Under the pieces are notes generated by a model. It was not told the origin of the DNA, searched no databases, and was given only the letters and a program-made list of their open reading frames with translations. Below, in pieces: positions 12,055-24,465 of a DNA stretch of 64,000 nt. A program made the translations under genes and the position numbers. The DNA is from Coriaria nepalensis (Eukaryota > Streptophyta > Magnoliopsida > Cucurbitales > Coriariaceae): NCBI GenBank assembly GCA_027186245.1, contig CP114481.1, positions 56,428,569-56,492,568 of the forward strand. Direction: 5' to 3'. The stretch's first letter is position 1; each line of letters opens with the position of its first letter.

Positions 12055-12910
12055 TGAGTTTGTGGTCTTAGGACTCAAACCGATAACTCAGTCTAAGATT
12101 CCAAAATAGAACAAGTTTTAGGTCTTGGGATCACTAAAATAGTTGATTTCAAACTTATAACTCGATCTGAAATTCCAAATATACCAAGTTCTAAATCTAA
12201 TATCACTAAATTGGTTGATCTCAGACCTAGAACTCGGTCTAAGATCCCAACATAGACTAAGTTATAGATTTGAGATCACTAAAATTATTGATCTCAAACC
12301 TAAAACTCGGTATGAGATCCTAAAATAGACTGAGTTCTAAGTCAAATATCACTAAAATAGTTTATCTCACACCTAGAACTTGATTTGAGATTCCAAAATA
12401 AACCAAATTCTAAATTTGAGATCACTAAAATGGTTGATCTCAAACTTATAACTTAGTCTGAGATCCCAAAATAGACCAAGTTACCAAATTCTAAATTTGA
12501 GATCACTAAAATGGTTGATCTCAAACTTATAACTTAGTCTGAGATCCCAAAATAGACCAAGTTCTAGGTCTGATATACAAGATCAAGTTCTAAGTTTGAG
12601 ATCACTAAAATGGTTGAATTCATATTAGGATGGTTGATCCTATACCTATAACTCGGTCTAAGATCCCAAAATATACCAAGTTTCTAGGTCTGTGATCACT
12701 AAATTGGTTTATCTCAAACTTATAACTCATATCTATAATTCGATATGAGATCCCAAAATAGACATAGAACTCGGTTTGAAATCACTAAAATTGTTGAATT
12801 TAGACCAAGTGATTCGAAAATATACCAAGTTCTCGGTTTGAGATTACTAAGATGGTTGATATCAGACTTTAAACTTATACATATAACTCGGTTTGAGATC
12901 CCAAAATTAG
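12055..12910. repeat. Degenerate tandem array, unit about 74 bp, each with a small hairpin
   Basis: About a dozen imperfect copies of a unit containing 'ctcggtctgagatccc', 'aaaatagaccaagttc' and 'gagatcactaaaatgg'. Within a unit, tttgagatc (12415-12423) pairs perfectly with gatctcaaa (12436-12444) across a 12-nt loop. Two neighbouring copies, 12402-12482 and 12483-12563, look identical over 81 bp, so the array has expanded locally not long ago. Other copies differ by several bases and some are truncated. It is not a known satellite to me. Unit length and copy number were estimated by eye. Confidence 0.75.
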
Positions 12911-13089
12911 TTGTATTATTTATGAACTTGGTTGTATTATTTGTATAATGATTTATCGTGAACGCGTTTTTATACTTTATATGACTTATTATTTTTATTA
13001 TTAGTTATAATATAATAAAAACACTTTTATCTCAACCGACTTATAAGAAAAACAACATTTTTTTATGTTTTAAATCTCAATTTATAAAA

Positions 13090-13530
13090 CTATGTCTATA
13101 AACACTAGACATAAAATCTGAAACACTAACCTTAAACCCTAAATCTTAAATATTAAACTTTCGACCATAAACCCAAACCCTAAATCTTAATCCTTAAACC
13201 TTATATATGAACGTAAACCCTAAATCTTAAACATATATACCTTAAACACTAAACCTTATACCATAAATCTTAAAACCTAAATGTTAAATGCTAAACACTA
13301 GACATAAGATCTTAAATACTAACCTTAGACTCTAAATTTTAAACACACAACCTTATACCCTAAATCTGAATACTTAACGTTAGTGTTTAAAGTATATATT
13401 TAAGATTTAGGGTTTATGTTAATAATTAGATTTTATGGTTTGGAGTTGATAATTTATAATTTAAGGTTAACTGTTTAAAGTTTAAAGTTATATTTTAAAT
13501 CTTAGTTTAGTGTTTATGGACAAAGTTTTA
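13090..13530. repeat. Telomere-like degenerate repeats in inverted orientation
   Basis: The left part repeats variants of 'aaaccctaaatcttaaac', close to the plant telomere unit CCCTAAA. The right part carries the reverse complement (ttaagatttagggttt). The best-matched arms are 13213-13250 and 13382-13417, which pair almost fully with one mismatch and a 2-nt indel, separated by about 130 bp. This could be an interstitial telomere-like tract made into a large hairpin, or a diverged MITE. I saw no clear terminal repeats or target duplication. Confidence 0.6.
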
Positions 13531-14831
13531 TAAACCAAGTTCTATAAATAAAGTTCTAGACAAACATAAATTTTAGTTTTCTTAGAAGTCATATTAAGAC
13601 AACGAGAAGTGAGTCGGCGGACGAATGACAGATAGATAAATATTAAAACTCTGAGGTGGTCGATCGTAATTTGAGCGAACGAGATATAAAATGATGAGTT
13701 GAGTTCAACATTAATAAATAAATAATAAAGATAAAATTATTTAAATAAATTAATAATAAATAAATAATAAAAAATATATATTTAATCCCAAATTAAAAAA
13801 AAAAAATTAACTACTTTAGAAATTTATTTATATTTTTCGAAGGTTACTTAATAGTATTAAATGGAAACGTGAGTTTTTTTTAGTAGAAACTGTATTATTA
13901 TTTATTACAAGCATAATACGCAAAAAAATATCAAAAGGTGGAGCCCGCATTGTCCGGCCCCTCTGTACTCATTTGTCCTTACATGCACCCGACAATCTAC
14001 TTCATGGGCCCCCATGCCAATTGGCATATTACATATTTAAATTCAATTTAAAATAAAAATTGTTTATTAGATTTTTCCGATTCATTTATCTTATTTCTAT
14101 AACCAAATATTTCAATTAATAATTATTATGAAAAAAACAAAAAAAACAAAAAAAAACAAAAAACCAAAACAAAACAAAACAAAAAAAACAAAAACAAAAG
14201 TGTATAGTAACGGTTCCGTTCTTTTAATGAAATTTCGAATTATTAAAAAAAAAGAAAAAAGAAAAGGATTCTCATTAAATTTCCAAATGTCGGAATCTGT
14301 AGGAGTCTTATAAAAAATCAACGGCTTATTGAATTATGACCTGATCCGATTCGACAAATCTAAGTCAATCATAAGGGGTTGGGCCGTTTCGCATGATGAC
14401 GTGTCAAGATCACAAAGGCATGCCACTTTTCCTTTCCCTCAAAAAAGAGGGAAACCGAAAGAAATTAATAACCATTTCGACCCAACAGAATTATAAAAAT
14501 TAAATATCACCCCCCATTTATTGTTTTATTGTTTGTTTAATCCTTGTTCGAACTCTGTGCCAGTGCTACGAAATCATCACCCTCTCTCTCCCTCTATCTG
14601 TGTTAAGACGTGTGACGCTAATCTCGCCCTTTTACATGTGCCTTCAGTCACAGAGCCTCTCTCCCTCTCTATCAAAGCACACACTCTTTCACAAGGACTC
14701 TCATGAAAGTGAGTAAAACCATCTGTCTCTCTCGTGAGTCTGAGAATTCCGTTGCAGAAAATCAAGGGGGGAGTCCGAGATCTTCAACCCCAATTCTAGC
14801 GCGCGAAGCTCTCTAATCCAAATCTTAACAA

Positions 14832-17800
14832 ATGAAGACCGCCGCCAAATCTATGAACCCCCTTCTCGCCTTCGACCACAAGAGGTACGCTTCTCTTGAA
14901 ACTACCTCTCTTTTTTCTCCTTCCACGTGCCCCCTAAACCACCGCAACTAAAAAATCTCTCCAGGGTTTTTCTTCCTCCTCTGATCTGGCGTATTTCGTT
15001 CACATTTCGAAATCACGTTGATTCAATTCAACTTGCCGTCAAATTTCTTGGATCGAGTCGATTTTTTTTTTTTTTGGGGTTTATTTTTTTTCATGAAGTG
15101 TCGGCATCGCAACTCAGTTTGGACGGGTATGGTTTTAGTGTAGTGTGTGATTTGGTGAATAGAAGTTGCACTGAGGCAATGCAGAGCCCTATGGAAAGTG
15201 GAACTGAGTGTACGGAATATGTTATCTAAAGTGAATCGGCACTCTTTCGATGCCGATTCCAGGTAGTTTCGAAATGGGTTTGTCTTAGAGGTTTAAGTTT
15301 TTCAGTTTACGCTTTGAATAATTTGAGCTAGGCTTATTGAATCGGTCCGATTTGTTATTTCAGAGATAGGAAATTACGTGAGATATTCACATTTCAGAGT
15401 TTTTTTTTGTGGTAATAGATTTGTTGAACTGGAAATTAATGGGCATTGGTATGAACTATGGATGGACAGGGATGCATATGGATTTGCTGTGAGACCTCAG
15501 CACGTACAAAGATATCGGGAATATGCAAGTATATATAAGGTTCGACTCTGCTTAAGTGACTTCAAACTCATCCACAAGGCCTAAATCTTCCTTTTCTGTC
15601 TTGCTGCTAGACAAAAGAACAGGGGGGAGAGGATGCTTTTTCAATCACCATATCAAACATTGTATCACGTTGTAAAAAGACCACAATGAAAATTTCATAT
15701 TTTACTAATCTGACAAGTTGAAACATTGTAGATATAATCTTTGGCTTCTGTTAGGGATTTTGAATTTTGAATTTGGAAGTTAATTATTTCACTAAGCAGT
15801 ACATATGTGAATTCAGGAAGAAGAGGAGGAAAGAGCAGATAGATGGAAGGCTTTTTTGGAACGTCAAGCAGAGTCTGCTGAATTGCAAGTGAATCGGCCA
15901 TCTGTGGAAGGAGATGATAAAGCTCTGCAAGAAGCAGAGGTTTGTACAGAGAATGATGTAGGGAGAGCAGATTCAAGTGGCCAGGAACCTGATTCTGATG
16001 AGTTGGCTCAAAAAGGTGTAAAGAAGGAGGTACTGGCAGATAAAGAAACAAAATCTGATGGGGTCCAGATATGGACTGATATCAGACCATCATTGCGTGT
16101 GATTGAAGACGTGATGAGTGCTCGTGTAAATAAAAGTAAAGGTTCACTAAATGGTGAGCCTCGGACTGTAACAGGAAAGCCTATCGAAGAGGCTAGATCC
16201 CCGAGAGGAGTATCCGAGGAGGACTCTGAAGATGAATTTTATGATGTGGAGAGGTCAGATCCAATACAGGAGGTCCCATTGAGTGACAATGCTAGTCGCC
16301 CTGTAACAGATTCTAATGGTGCTGAGGCCCCTTCTGAGTCTTTTTCTCCATGGAAGGAGGAACTGGAAGTTCTTGTTAGAGGAGGAGTGCCCATGGCTCT
16401 CAGGGGTGAGGTACATATGACTTCTGTCGCAGCATTTCACAGCAAATTCATTACTTGGAGAATAAACTTGATTCAATTTTTCTTTTTGTCTTTGTGCTCT
16501 TTTCATATGTGCATCAGCTTTGGCAAGCTTTTGTGGGTGTGAAGGAACGACGGATGAAAAGTTATTACAAGGATCTTCTTGCATCAGAAATTAAATCTGG
16601 TAATGAAGGTGATCAAGATAGCTTTCACTCTGATAAAAATTGTGAGGGGTCAATTACTGACTCGTTATGTGTGCCTGAGAAATGGAAAGGGCAAATAGAG
16701 AAGGTTGTAACATTTATAGTCTTTTGAGCAATTTCTTTGTTATTCTTTGCAGTTTACCTTTTTAACACGTAAGCTATTGCTCTCATATGCAGGATTTGCC
16801 TCGTACATTTCCCGGTCACCCTGCCTTGGATGAAAATGGTAGGAATGCTCTGAGACGTTTACTGACAGCATATGCTCGTCATAATCCATCTGTTGGGTAC
16901 TGTCAGGTACTTGCTGTTAGATGGGGGTATTTTATTTTGCCGCAAAATCCGGCACAGTGACTAAATACATAAGCTAAGGCAAATACAAAGTCCATTGGTC
17001 CAGTTGCTGCAACCTTGTTGACCTAATCTCTGTCCAAAGTTCTTTACATATCCATAACCCTTTCTATAGGGTAGCTTAAAAATATAAGCTTGGAGTCTGG
17101 TACATCTGTGTAGAAGTATCACTTCTTGAAGAAATTGTTAGCAAGAGCTGACCATCTTCGACATTTCTATCTGTCTGACATCATGATGGTTCACTCTGTG
17201 CAGGCCATGAATTTTTTTGCCGGATTATTACTCCTTCTCATGCCTGAAGAAAATGCCTTCTGGTAAGTTGGGGAACTTTTTTGGCAGCTCATCTTCTACT
17301 TCCCAGCCACCCTTAGATTTCTTCTACTTCCTAGCCACCCTTAGATTTCTTCTTTTCTCTGTGTGTGTGGGTGGTATATGGTTTTAAACATTGCTCATGT
17401 TAACGAGTCCTTTTCTTTTTAACCTTGCCTACTGGTTTCCTGGAAGAGGAGGCATGAGCCTCTGATCTCTGTTTGTACTCATATTAGACTTTTCTATACA
17501 TTTTTCTTAATGACAACTTAATTGGCTATACACCCTTGCTGATTTTTTATGTGAATTTTCAGGACCTTAATGGGCATTATCGATGACTACTTTGAGGGTT
17601 ATTTCTCTGAGGAAATGATCGAGTCTCAGGTAATCTTTTCTGCCCCTGATTTTGTCTATTGGCTTGTTTGTTGTTCCTCTTTGAGTAAGGAAAGACTCTT
17701 TCCTCAAGTGATTATTTATAGCAAGTTGAGGATGTTGTATAAAAAGTGGCTATAGAGAAGTTAAGATATATTCTGATAGATTATGCACTTCATCAGGTTG

Positions 17801-20615
17801 ATCAACTAGTTTTCGAAGAGTTGACGCGCGAGAGATTTCCGAAATTGGGTTAGTATCTTGCCCTTCTTTGTTGTTAATATAGAATCTGATAGGAATTCTT
17901 TATAAATGAGGTTCCTTGGGTGCTTATGATCAATTTTCACCTCTTTGCAGTCAATCATCTAGATTATCTGGGAGTGCAGGTGGCATGGGTTACTGGACCG
18001 TGGTTCCTATCCATATTTATGAACATGCTTCCTTGGGAAAGTGGTCAGGTTTTATGCTGTGTTTTTGTCAATTTAAGTGCTGTCTTGCTTGACTAAATAT
18101 TCTGACATGTACATACACTCTGATGCTTGCTATGTGGTTTGAAAAATTGTGGTGTCTGTTACTTGTAATCTGACTCTCCTTTTTGGTTGCTCCAGTTCTT
18201 CGAATCTGGGATGTTCTTCTTTTTGAAGGAAACCGGGTCATGCTATTTAGAACATCTCTTGCATTGATGGAATTATATGGTACTGGATAAGAAATTCCTG
18301 TTATGCATGAACTGATTTAATCATTTACCAAGTTGTGTTGGTTCATGAAACATAATTTGACTCAGTTACTTGTAGGCCCCGCATTGGTTACGACTAAGGA
18401 TGCTGGAGATGCAGTGACTTTGCTTCAGTCCCTGGCTGGTTCAACATTTGACAGTAGTCAACTTGTATTGACTGCTTGTATGGCTCACCAGAATGTCAAT
18501 GAAACCAGATTGAAAGAATTGAGAAATAAACATCGGCCATCCGTAATTGCTGCAATTGAAGAAAGATCAAAGGGACTTCGGGCAATAAAGGATTCAAAGG
18601 GTCTGGCGTCCAAGCTATATAGTTTTAAGCATGACCCCAAGTCAGTGATAGCAGAAACTAAGAAGGACACAGAAACAAATGGTGATTTGTCTCGTTCAGA
18701 TTCTGGGTCCACAAATGCAGATGGAACCCTTATTACCTTAACTGGGGATGTGGAAATGGATTCTGTTCCTGATCTTCAAGAGCAGGTTTTTTATATGTTT
18801 GACGTTTAATCATTTCCCTTGAATAAAAATATCTAGAACCTACTTCAATCATTGATTTCCTAACAATATGCAGGTGGTGTGGTTAAAGGTTGAATTGTGT
18901 AAATTGCTGGAGGAAAAGAGATCTGCTCTACTCAGGTTTGTATTCTTCTTGCTATGTGATAATGTGTTGTGAGGTTTTCTGGTTTGTAATGTACATACTT
19001 CCAATTAAGCCTTTCCGTTTCCATTCCCCATGTATCGCTGTTTAGAAAGCTGTCTTTTTAAAGTTGCTTGGCCCGCCTATCTCACCCACGAGTTAGGTCT
19101 AGGGCTATTGAAATAAATGTGAAGAATTATCAAAACCATGTCTGGGAATTTAACTCTATGACTACTGAACAGCTGTTGAGGACTCAAGGTAGCATCTGGT
19201 TTGGGAACATTGAAAGTTCTGTGTAGTGCATTTCTCATGACATTGACATTCACAGGCCCTATAAACTTCAGATTATAAAACTTTTGTGCTCATTCTAATA
19301 AATCATTTACATATTGGGTACTTATCAGAGCCGAGGAATTAGAGACAGCATTGATGGAGATTGTCAAGCTGGATAATCGGCGACAATTGAGTGCCAAGGT
19401 ATATCTAAAATATCATAGAACTGGTTTATTTCGTATAAACTCATTACAGAAGATGTGTTGTTTAAGATTGTTTATGCTGAGATACTACTTACACCCAGGT
19501 TGAGCAGTTAGAGCAAGAAGTTGCTGAACTTCAGAGAGCACTTTCTGATAAGCAGGAACAAGAAAGTGTGATGCTCCAGGTTTGTATTTCTCCTTTCTAA
19601 ACTCTTTGTGAGGGGAGTATCTCACTTCTACTACAAAAGAGTGATCAATGAATGCCTTATGGTAGGTCTTAATGAGGGTAGAGCAAGAGCAAAGGTTGAC
19701 GGAAGATGCTAGAAGATTTGCCGAGCAAGATGCTGCGGCTCAAAGATACGCAACTCAAGTTCTTCAGGTTGCATTCAATTCTCTCTGAGCTTAGTTTGTA
19801 TTTTTTTCTATGCAATGGTACGCGGCCATGGTATTATCTTTCAAGACTGCTGGTTCAGATAATAATCTTAAATCTCTTTCAAAATAAAGAGTTTACCGAC
19901 TTTTTTGGCATTCGAAATAAAGTACTGGTAAAATTTCATTTCACACTCTCAGTGTTGATTATGTTTTCTTTTGTTTTAACTGTAACTCCTGCAACAACTG
20001 AACTATGCAGGAAAAGTATGAAGAGGCGACTACTGCTCTTGCTGAAATGGAGAAGAGAGTGGTTATGGCAGAATCAATGCTGGAGGCTACCTTGCAGTAC
20101 CAATCCGGTCAACAAAAGACGCAACCATCTCCGCGGTATATCACATTGAATCATTTTCTATCCCTTCTTTTAATTTTCACTTGAAAAATTCTCTTCAATT
20201 GATAAGCACATAAAATGATATGATCACATTCTTCTATCTAAACAAAACCCATGTCTTAAAATTAAAACACGATTCTGTTTTACAGATCCTCACAGCCAGA
20301 TTCTCCATCAGTAGCAAACACTCAAGAGCCCACTCAGGACTTGCCTGCAAGAAAGATCGGTTTGCTAGGTCGACCATTTGGATTTGGCTGGCGTGTGGTT
20401 AGTCTACGTTATTCTTCTCACATATAGAATAAATCCACTGTGTTACCTTATTTTTTCTTTTAGCTAATACAGACGATTCTACGAAATTATGATTTCAATG
20501 CCAACAGGGAAAATCCAATCCCGAGGAGCAGAAAGAGGCGGGCAAGACTCCCAAAGAGGCAGAAAGTCCAGTACCTGAAAACAGAAGCAGCAATGGCGGT
20601 CATGATCAAGAATAG
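14832..20615 (+). CDS. TBC-domain Rab GTPase-activating protein
   Basis: Eighteen exons join in frame: 14832-14884, 15470-15539, 15817-16410, 16518-16703, 16793-16906, 17204-17262, 17563-17629, 17797-17848, 17951-18043, 18196-18279, 18376-18785, 18874-18935, 19329-19398, 19499-19579, 19666-19767, 20011-20135, 20286-20397 and 20508-20615 (about 813 residues). The N-terminus MKTAAKSMNPLLAFDHKRDA leads to an acidic low-complexity stretch, then the TBC domain from VRGGVPMALRGELWQAFVG. Both catalytic fingers are present: Arg in IEKDLPRTFPGH and Gln in SVGYCQAMN. LDYLGVQVAWVTGPWFLSIF follows. The C-terminal third is a coiled coil (VEQLEQEVAELQRALSDKQE). Such proteins accelerate GTP hydrolysis by Rabs in membrane traffic; the target Rab is not predictable. 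From memory it corresponds to At3g55020. Confidence 0.93.
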
Positions 20616-22089
20616 AAGAAGTACACCTGTTATAACGAATACATCGTGGTAGTATAGATCAACTTCAATGCCTCTAAAACTAGTAATATTGTTTCATTAC
20701 AAGTTTTGTTGTATCTATTCTATGTCAGCTCTGGTCAGAAAAAAAAAAAAAAAAAAAAAAAAGCAAATAGATTGATTTGTAATTGTTTATTACATAAGAC
20801 AGAAAACAGAAACGTATTTTTTTGTATTCGATTCATTGTTCGTTTGGTCATAAAAATAGTACAATAATACTAGAAAACATCATTATTATCTGTTGTCCTA
20901 TATCCTAATTACGTGATTACAACAAGATCTGCTTCTCATAATCAAAACCATAACAAGAAAACTAAAGTCCAAAGTTGATGGATACTATGTGACCCCGTTG
21001 TCAGTTGTTTGTTGTCATTAATTTGTCCTTATTAATAAAACATTTTAAATAACATATTATTAAGGTTCTGGGTAGTAGCTGTCTCCAAACATGGTTCTCC
21101 CTCCAGGCACCAGTTGTCATTAAAAATGTCGTTTATTCAACAACTCACTGGTCCGAGAGTTGAGACCAGACACCATATCTCTTCTATAGTCTTCTTCTAA
21201 TGCTCCCAAAAAAAAAAAAAAAAAAATCCCACTTGTCACCAGCTGGCACTCTTGCCCTATCATCATCCCTGTCTGCTCAACACTATAGTCTATTATGATG
21301 GATGAAACCAACTTTCCTCCAATTGTATGTATAAAGAAATTCAAATGGTTTGGTGCTAAGGAGACCTTAAGTCAGTATGTGAGAGAAAAGTTGTTTAACC
21401 AATCATACTGATATTTCATTATTGATATGTTGACCATATTGACCATAAATCCAGCTTAAGTTTACCAACCGTCGGATCATGGATCAGACGGTGATGATTG
21501 GGGGATTGTATGCTCCTCTAATGAGGAAGAAAGATCTACGGTGTACTGAAGGATTAACCTCTTTTTTTTTTTTTTTTTTTTGGTGGGTCTATCCGACAAG
21601 CACCCAAGATTCTCTCCCTAAAGCTTCACAGCCCCTCAATTTACTACAAGACAATAACTTGCTTTTTTTTTCTTTTCTAACTTTGTTGCAAATAATTGTA
21701 GAAGACAACTATTATTCTAAATATATCTCTTTTAGTAGGAAAAATATGGGAAATAATCAAAGACCATTATCCAGTATACAAATAATGAGATAAACATCTC
21801 CTCCCCTTTAATAATAATAATAATAATACATAAATTTTGCTATTTTTTTTTGGGATAGGGGTTGATTTGTCAATTTTCAAGAGTCAGAGGACATCATTGC
21901 AAAAAGAAAAAGAAAGGGCCCACAAAAAAAGAAGGAAGAAAAATACAAAGTATGATGGCAAAAGCGCTTTGTGCGAATTAATACAATATCGCCACTCTCT
22001 CTTCTCTCTCTCTTTCACAGTGCTGTTTTCTGGAACAAGAAAGGGTCGGAGAAGAAGGAAGGAAGAAGCCTAATATCATCAAGCCATCC
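20616..22089. other. Intergenic: TBC 3' region and kinase promoter
   Basis: A 23-25-nt A run lies near 20740 in the TBC 3' region. Further homopolymer tracts lie near 21207 and 21562, with an ATA microsatellite near 21812. A CT-rich leader with the likely kinase 5' UTR precedes the ATG at 22090. No gene recognised. Confidence 0.5.
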
Positions 22090-23918
22090 ATGGCTTGGTT
22101 TCTCTGTTCTGGAAATCCGAATAAGAAAGCGAAGAAGCTAAGTAAGAACCCAGAGGATCAGATCCTGTCATCAACTCCAGGTACTACTACTTCAATGAAC
22201 TACACTCAAAATCGAATATCAAAAGGAATTGAGTGTGTTACTGTTAAATTTTAATTTATTAAAATTTGTTCATCCTCCAACTTGCGTGTGAAAGGATTTT
22301 TACCATCTCTGGTTTGTGCAATGTCCATGCTATCTGCTGTGAAAATATTGGATTTCTTGACAGTTATGTATTTTTCCCTGTATTCCACCATGCATGTTTC
22401 TTATTCTGCATCATAGATTCGATCGTTAGTCAAACCATTCATCAACTAATTCACCAGCTCCTACCTTCTTAGATGCTATATTGTTCTTTTTCTAAAGAAG
22501 AAATTTGTCTTTAACGAGGTCATGTTATATTGGGTCTTCACTAGTTCTCTGTGAAATGATGAATTTGTAATTTTTTTTTTTCACAGAAAAGCTTAAAGTA
22601 AATCCGGCCATGATTATGAAGGAGTCTAAGGGTGAAAAATCCGAACACATTGGAGCACATACGTTTACATTCCGAGAATTAGCAAATGCAACGAGAAATT
22701 TCCAAGCAGATTGTCTTCTAGGCGAAGGAGGTTTTGGCCGAGTCTATAAAGGACGCTTGGATAGCACAAACCAGGTTCATTGATTTCACTTCCCCCCCCA
22801 ATCCCTCCAGGGAAGAGAACGAATCCTTCTTCAAGTTGATTGAAAATAGACCCTGATGATCATCTCTTTTATGTATATAGGTTGTAGCAATAAAGCAACT
22901 CGACCGAAACGGGCTTCAAGGAAACAGAGAATTCCTTGTAGAAGTACTAATGTTAAGCCTCCTTCACCATCCTAATCTCGTCAACCTAATCGGCTACTGT
23001 GCCGATGGAGATCAAAGACTCTTGGTTTATGAATACATGCCGCTTGGCTCTTTAGAAGACCATCTACACGGTCTGCATCTATAACTACTTCGACGCCCAT
23101 TATTATATATATATATATACATTTTATATATAGTTCATGTGTTTCATCTAACATATTCTCTAATTCAGATCTTCCACATGATAAAACACGGCTCGATTGG
23201 AATATGCGGATGAAAATAGCGGCTGGTGCTGCAAAGGGCTTGGAATATTTACACGACAAAGCTAACCCGCCTGTCATTTATCGCGATTTAAAGTGCTCAA
23301 ACATTTTGCTAGGTGAAGACTATCAACCCAAGCTATCCGACTTTGGCTTGGCTAAATTGGGGCCCGTGGGGGATAAAACCCACGTGTCAACAAGAGTTAT
23401 GGGAACTTATGGATATTGTGCGCCTGAATATGCCATGACCGGTCAACTCACTTTGAAATCTGACGTTTATAGTTTTGGAGTTGTGCTTCTAGAAATTATT
23501 ACGGGTAGAAAAGCAATTGACAATTCACGAGCGGCAGGGGAACATAATTTAGTAGCATGGGTAAGAAAACATGACAAGCTTGTTATATTCTTGAAAATGG
23601 AATCTTTCTTTGTAATAATATCTCTTACTCTTGACATATGTATTACAGGCACGGCCATTGTTTAAGGATAGAAGGAAATTCGCACAAATTGTGGATCCAT
23701 TGTTGCAAGGACAGTATCCTGTTAGAGGGTTGTACCAAGCTTTAGCAGTTGCTGCTATGTGTGTTCAAGAACAACCCAGTATAAGACCGCTTATAGCTGA
23801 TGTCGTAACAGCCCTGACTTATCTTGCTTCCCAGAAATACGATCCGGAAACACAGTCGATCCAAAGCTCCCGATCAAGCTCATTGTCCACTCCTCGATTG
23901 AGAAGGGAACAGTTTTGA
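22090..23918 (+). CDS. Receptor-like cytoplasmic kinase, subfamily VII (PBL27-like)
   Basis: Five exons, 22090-22180, 22587-22774, 22881-23070, 23169-23560 and 23649-23918, give about 376 residues. The kinase domain is complete: Gly loop [17 protein letters not shown] with the ATP-binding Lys, YRDLKCSN with the catalytic Asp, DFGLAKLG, and activation segment [19 protein letters not shown] with the conserved Thr/Ser and APE. The C-terminus is Ser-rich. The N-terminus [10 protein letters not shown] lacks Gly2, so no N-myristoylation is expected; Cys6 is a possible palmitoylation site for membrane attachment. RLCK-VII members relay signals from pattern-recognition receptors to MAP kinase cascades and NADPH oxidase. 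The tight match to my memory of PBL27 points to chitin/CERK1-type signalling, but this is family-level inference. Confidence 0.93.
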
Positions 23919-24465
23919 AATTCTTTCACTCCCTTTTTATCTGTATGCAATCTCCCTCTGTCCTTCCCTATTCCTCCCCCCTCTCCCTTATATTCTTCAA
24001 CCATATTCTTCAACGTGTAAATGAACTCGGATTTTTATTTTTATTTTTATTTTTTCCTTTTCTATATCTATATGTAAACAGGATTGTTCTTCGTTTGAAG
24101 GCATTACAAAATTATTAGACTCTCTCTGATCAAATTTCACACGGATCGAGTCGTTTCCTAAGCTAAGATTAGTAGAAGGGTACTTCATTGAACACAATTA
24201 TGGACGTATTTGCAAATTTTTAGAATGCATGTAAAATTTTATTTAATTTTCTTTTTTCCCCTTTTTGCTTCATGATTTCAGAATAAAGGAATTAATTAAT
24301 TAATTAATTAATTATTAAAAAAAAAATTCGCGGTAAACTTCCTACCCTATAAATACCATACGGAAAAAGACCGCCATTTTCTCTAGTCTTTGCTCATAAA
24401 TTTAGATTCAGAAAAGAGAACCAAGAGCATAAACCCAAAAAACCAGCCATCGAAATCAGGATCAG
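23919..24465. other. Intergenic between kinase and ELP6 genes
   Basis: Contains the kinase 3' UTR, a (TTAA)n tract around 24290-24316 and the ELP6 5' leader. Nothing else recognised. Confidence 0.5.

Larger units (their letters stand above)
11243..14831. other. Gene-free, repeat-rich interval and TBC gene promoter
   Basis: No coding exon is supported. The interval holds a block of low-copy-looking sequence (11640-11980), a tandem array (12055-12910), a telomere-like inverted repeat (13090-13530), A-rich homopolymer tracts (14125-14200), and from about 14400 a leader with CT-rich microsatellite that is probably the promoter and 5' UTR of the TBC gene. Short frames at 12745, 14128 and 14521 are low-complexity or repeat-derived. 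Confidence 0.6.

Noticed and set aside
12745..12948. Frame of 67 codons inside the tandem array
   Set aside because: Repeat-derived; the frame is not kept across array units.
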